This document shows, piece after piece, positions 61,444 through 64,000 of a DNA stretch of 64,000 nucleotides (positions are counted from its first letter, which is position 1; each line of letters opens with the position of its first letter). The DNA is taken from NCBI GenBank assembly GCA_016719485.1, contig JADJZB010000022.1:1-64000 (forward strand), given 5' to 3'. Source of the DNA: Holophagales bacterium (GTDB lineage: Bacteria; Acidobacteriota; Thermoanaerobaculia; UBA5066). The notes beneath the pieces are model-generated. The model was not told the DNA's origin. It did no database searches and saw only the letters and a list, made by a program, of their open reading frames with translations. The translations under genes were made by a program, and so were the position numbers.

Positions 61444-63237
61444 GTGCCCCCGCGCCTGCGTCTTCGACCCGCCACCTTCGAGGCCGCCGTCCCCGTCGCG
61501 GCCTTTCTCGCTGTTTCCCTCGCGCTCGCGTCGGGCTTTCCGGCGGCGCTCGACCTGCCGGTGAGAGACGCCCTCCTCCGGACTCTCCCGTCGCGACCGG
61601 TAACCGACGTCGCCGTCGTCGCGATCGACGAGGGCGCACTCGCCACCGAGGGACCGTGGCCCTGGCCCCGTACCCGGCTCGCCGCGGTCGCCGGGGCGGC
61701 CCGCGAAGCGGGGGCGCGCGTCCTCGCGATCGACGTCCTCCTCGTCGCGCCCGGCGAGGGCGACGACGCCCTCGCGGCACGCCTCGGGGAAATGCCGTCG
61801 ATCCTCGCGGCCGGCCTCGACGCGAAGGCGGGCTGGCTCCTCCCGGCGCCGTCGCTGCGCGGAGCCGGGAGGCTGGCCGAGACCTCGTTCGACGTCGACC
61901 ACGACGGCGTGATGCGACGGCTGAGCGCGACGAAGCAGCGGGACGGCTTCTCCCTCCCGGCGCTCGCGGTCGCCGCGGTCTCTCTCGCGGACGGGCCGGC
62001 GCGCCCCGTCCCCGTGGGGCGCGTCCTCGTCCCCGACTTCCGTCACCGCCCGGCGGGAGTCCCCCTCGTCGGCGCGGCCGACCTCCTCGCGGGGCGCTCC
62101 GGCGGGAAACTGCGCGGCCGCGTCGTCTTCCTCGGCGTCACCGCGGCCGGGCTCGGCGACCGCTTCGTCACGCCCGGCTCCCCTTCGGGGACACCCGAGC
62201 CGGGCGTTCTCATCCACGCGGCCACCGCCTCCTGCCTCCTCGCGGGCGGGCTCCTCTGGCCCGTCCCGCCGTTCGCCTCCGGCTTCCTCGCGGCGGCGTT
62301 CGCCGTTCTGGCCCTCTTCGCGGGACGAAGCGCGGGTCCGCGACGGCGTCTCCTGCTCGGTGCCCTCGCGCTCGTGCCGCTCGGTCTCGGTGCGCCGCTC
62401 CTGGCGGCGGGGGTCGAGCTGCCGGTCGCGACGCTCACCGGTGGCACGCTCCTCGTGATCCTCGCGGTCGAGGCGCGCGCGGCGTGGCGGGGCGAGAGGG
62501 AGGCGGCCCGCGGAGAAGCCCTGAGGACCGAGGAGGCGGAGGCGCGGCGCGTCGCCGTCCACGAGATGAAGACGCCCCTCACCGCCGTCCGCGGCCTCAC
62601 GCAGCTCCTCTCCGGCTTCGACCTCTCGCCGGCCGAGCGCGCGCGCGTCGTGGCGATGGTGGGCGAGGAGACCGAGCGGCTCGGCGGGATGATCGAGTCG
62701 CTGAACGCGGTGGAGAAGGTGCGCCTCGCGGACTTCGACGCGACCGCCCGCCCGGTGGACCTCGGCGCCCTCGTCGCGCACAGGGCCGCGGCGATTGGCG
62801 CAGGCGCGCCGGGGCGCGTGTCGGCCACGGCGGAGGAGGGCATCCTCGTCCTCGGGGACGAGGGGTTCCTCGCCCGCGTCGTCGACAACCTCGTCGGGAA
62901 CGCGCTGAAGTTCTCGCCCCCCTCCTCGCCCGTCCGCCTCGCCGTGACGTTTCGCGGGGACGATGCGCTCCTCAGCGTGACCGACGGGGGACCGGGGATT
63001 CCCGAGGCCGAGCGCGAGAGGGTCTTCGGGAGGTTCGTCCGCGGCAGCGGGACCGGCGGCGCCGAGGGGCTCGGCCTCGGCCTCTCGCTCGTCCGCGAGG
63101 TGGTAACTTGGCACCGCGGGCACGTCTCGGTGCGGAGCGCGGACGGGACGGGAAGCGTTTTCGAGGTCGTCCTCCCCGCTCTCCGGGAGCAGCCCCGCAC
63201 GAAGGAGCCGGACACTGGCCACGATCCTGGTCGTTGA
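61444..63237 (+). CDS. CHASE2-domain sensor histidine kinase
   Basis: GTG 61444; 597 residues. After an N-terminal membrane span comes a CHASE2 extracytoplasmic domain (VRDALLRTLPSRPVTDVAVVAIDEGAL; PWPWPRTRLAAV; GRVVFLGVTAAGLGDRFVTP). Three spans follow, then a kinase core: H-box VAVHEMKTPLTAVRGLTQLL, N-box RVVDNLVGNALKFSPP, G1 VTDGGPGIPEAERERVF and G2 GLGLGLSLVREV. All catalytic boxes are intact. The stop lies within the start region of the response-regulator gene (23-bp overlap). FecR/CHASE2 pairs suggest envelope or extracellular signal sensing; the ligand is unknown. Confidence 0.92.
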   Translation: MPPRLRLRPATFEAAVPVAAFLAVSLALASGFPAALDLPVRDALLRTLPSRPVTDVAVVAIDEGALATEGPWPWPRTRLAAVAGAAREAGARVLAIDVLLVAPGEGDDALAARLGEMPSILAAGLDAKAGWLLPAPSLRGAGRLAETSFDVDHDGVMRRLSATKQRDGFSLPALAVAAVSLADGPARPVPVGRVLVPDFRHRPAGVPLVGAADLLAGRSGGKLRGRVVFLGVTAAGLGDRFVTPGSPSGTPEPGVLIHAATASCLLAGGLLWPVPPFASGFLAAAFAVLALFAGRSAGPRRRLLLGALALVPLGLGAPLLAAGVELPVATLTGGTLLVILAVEARAAWRGEREAARGEALRTEEAEARRVAVHEMKTPLTAVRGLTQLLSGFDLSPAERARVVAMVGEETERLGGMIESLNAVEKVRLADFDATARPVDLGALVAHRAAAIGAGAPGRVSATAEEGILVLGDEGFLARVVDNLVGNALKFSPPSSPVRLAVTFRGDDALLSVTDGGPGIPEAERERVFGRFVRGSGTGGAEGLGLGLSLVREVVTWHRGHVSVRSADGTGSVFEVVLPALREQPRTKEPDTGHDPGR

Positions 63238-64000
63238 CGACGACACCGCCATCCGCGAGACGGCGGCCCTCGCCCTCGAGAAGGCGGGGTATACGGTCCG
63301 CCGCGCCGCGAGCGTCGCCGAGGCGATGGCGCAGGTCACGCGCGCGCCGGTCGACCTCGTCCTCTCCGACATCTACATGCCGGGAGAGGACGGCCTCTCG
63401 CTCCTCTCCCGCCTGCGCGAGGGATCGCACCCGCCGAAGATCGTCCTGATGACGGCGCGTGGGACGGTCGAGACCGCGACGATCGCCGCCCGCCTCGGCG
63501 TCACCGACTACGTCGCCAAGCCGTTCGACCTCGCGCACCTCCTCGGCCGGATCGCGGCCGCCCTCGCGCCGCCCCCGGCGGGGGGCGAGCCGGTCGACCC
63601 GGACGGGCCGCGGAGCCTCATCGTCGGCTCGCACCCCGCGATGGTCGAGGTCTACAACGCCGTGGCGCGCGTCGCGCGCCTGCCGGTGACGGTCCTCGTC
63701 CTCGGCGAGACCGGCACGGGCAAGGAGCTCGTCGCCCGCGCCCTCCACCAGTTCGGCGCGCACCCCGACGGCCCGTTCGTCGCGGTCCACTGCGGCGCCA
63801 TCCCCGACACGCTCCTGGAGAGCGAGCTCTTCGGGCACGTCCGCGGCGCGTTCACCGGGGCCGACCGCGACCGGCGCGGGGCGCTGCGCGAGGCGCAGCA
63901 CGGCACCGTCTTCCTGGACGAGATCGGCGACGTCTCGCCCTCCTTCCAGACGAAGCTCCTCCGCTTCCTCCAGGAGAAGACGGTGCGGCCCGTCGGCGCG
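63215..64000 (+). CDS. NtrC-family response regulator (3' partial)
   Basis: The frame runs off the window; 262 codons are visible. The receiver domain has ILVVDDDTAIRE, the phospho-acceptor Asp52 in LVLSDIYMPGEDG, and Lys in VAKPFDL. The AAA+ domain has Walker A GETGTGKELVARAL, the sigma-54-binding GAFTGA loop (GHVRGAFTGADRDRRGAL) and Walker B GTVFLDEIGD. It activates sigma-54 promoters when phosphorylated by the kinase just upstream. No ATG, GTG or TTG fits the start. CTG 63215, 7 nt after AGGAG, is the best candidate, inside the kinase gene's last codons. Confidence 0.92.
   Translation, partial: MATILVVDDDTAIRETAALALEKAGYTVRRAASVAEAMAQVTRAPVDLVLSDIYMPGEDGLSLLSRLREGSHPPKIVLMTARGTVETATIAARLGVTDYVAKPFDLAHLLGRIAAALAPPPAGGEPVDPDGPRSLIVGSHPAMVEVYNAVARVARLPVTVLVLGETGTGKELVARALHQFGAHPDGPFVAVHCGAIPDTLLESELFGHVRGAFTGADRDRRGALREAQHGTVFLDEIGDVSPSFQTKLLRFLQEKTVRPVGA

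Overview
This window is high-GC, gene-dense bacterial chromosome. The gene mix is a Pkn-type Ser/Thr kinase fused to a beta-propeller, a winged-helix/transmembrane/propeller regulator, several ECF sigma/anti-sigma pairs, Bacillus-type glutamine synthetase next to no adenylylation machinery, CHASE2/FecR signalling, and very frequent ATGA/GTGA gene overlaps. That mix suggests an uncultured or little-studied Acidobacteriota-like organism. This is an inference from gene content; no rRNA or tRNA gene is present to confirm it.

Layout. 0-7.5 kb: 3' part of queA; a thioredoxin-fold protein; a translationally coupled secreted RNase A-like toxin and CdiI-like immunity gene; a membrane winged-helix regulator divergent from two tandem secreted paralogues. 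7.6-19 kb: glutamine synthetase, an HD-domain protein, an adenosine-type deaminase, a universal stress protein, an RmlC-like epimerase, a MinD-like ATPase, a GT39-like membrane glycosyltransferase and PcnB. 19-28 kb: a CpcT/CpeT-like protein, the Ser/Thr kinase, a ZIP transporter, TypA and an ECF sigma/anti-sigma/membrane-protein operon. 28-42.6 kb: a pseudo-rhomboid coupled to mutL, a DUF4230 protein, an M50-like metalloprotease, PepD, gltBD and an MscS channel with a cyclic-nucleotide-binding tail.

42.6-54 kb is the accessory part. It holds a DUF433/DUF5615 toxin-antitoxin pair, a DDE transposase, about 800 bp of hairpin-rich non-coding DNA, a secreted protein, and a 2,358-residue Ig-repeat protein. 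The tail of that giant protein has lower GC and carries an interrupted lytic-transglycosylase-like domain. 54-64 kb: an S9 peptidase, a VapBC pair carrying a 30-base G run, a YdcF-like protein, a second sigma/anti-sigma operon with an STN-domain protein, another thioredoxin-fold protein, a REP/MITE-like inverted repeat, a FecR protein, and a CHASE2 histidine kinase followed by an NtrC-type regulator that runs off the end.

Three conserved genes (typA, gltD, ydcF-like) are each disrupted by exactly one extra base, and vapB contains a 30-G run. I read these mainly as sequence or assembly errors rather than biology. The best candidates for new biology are the orphan secreted RNase toxin/immunity pair at 1.6-2.4 kb and the giant Ig-repeat/transglycosylase locus with its secreted partner and structured intergenic DNA at 44.7-53.9 kb.
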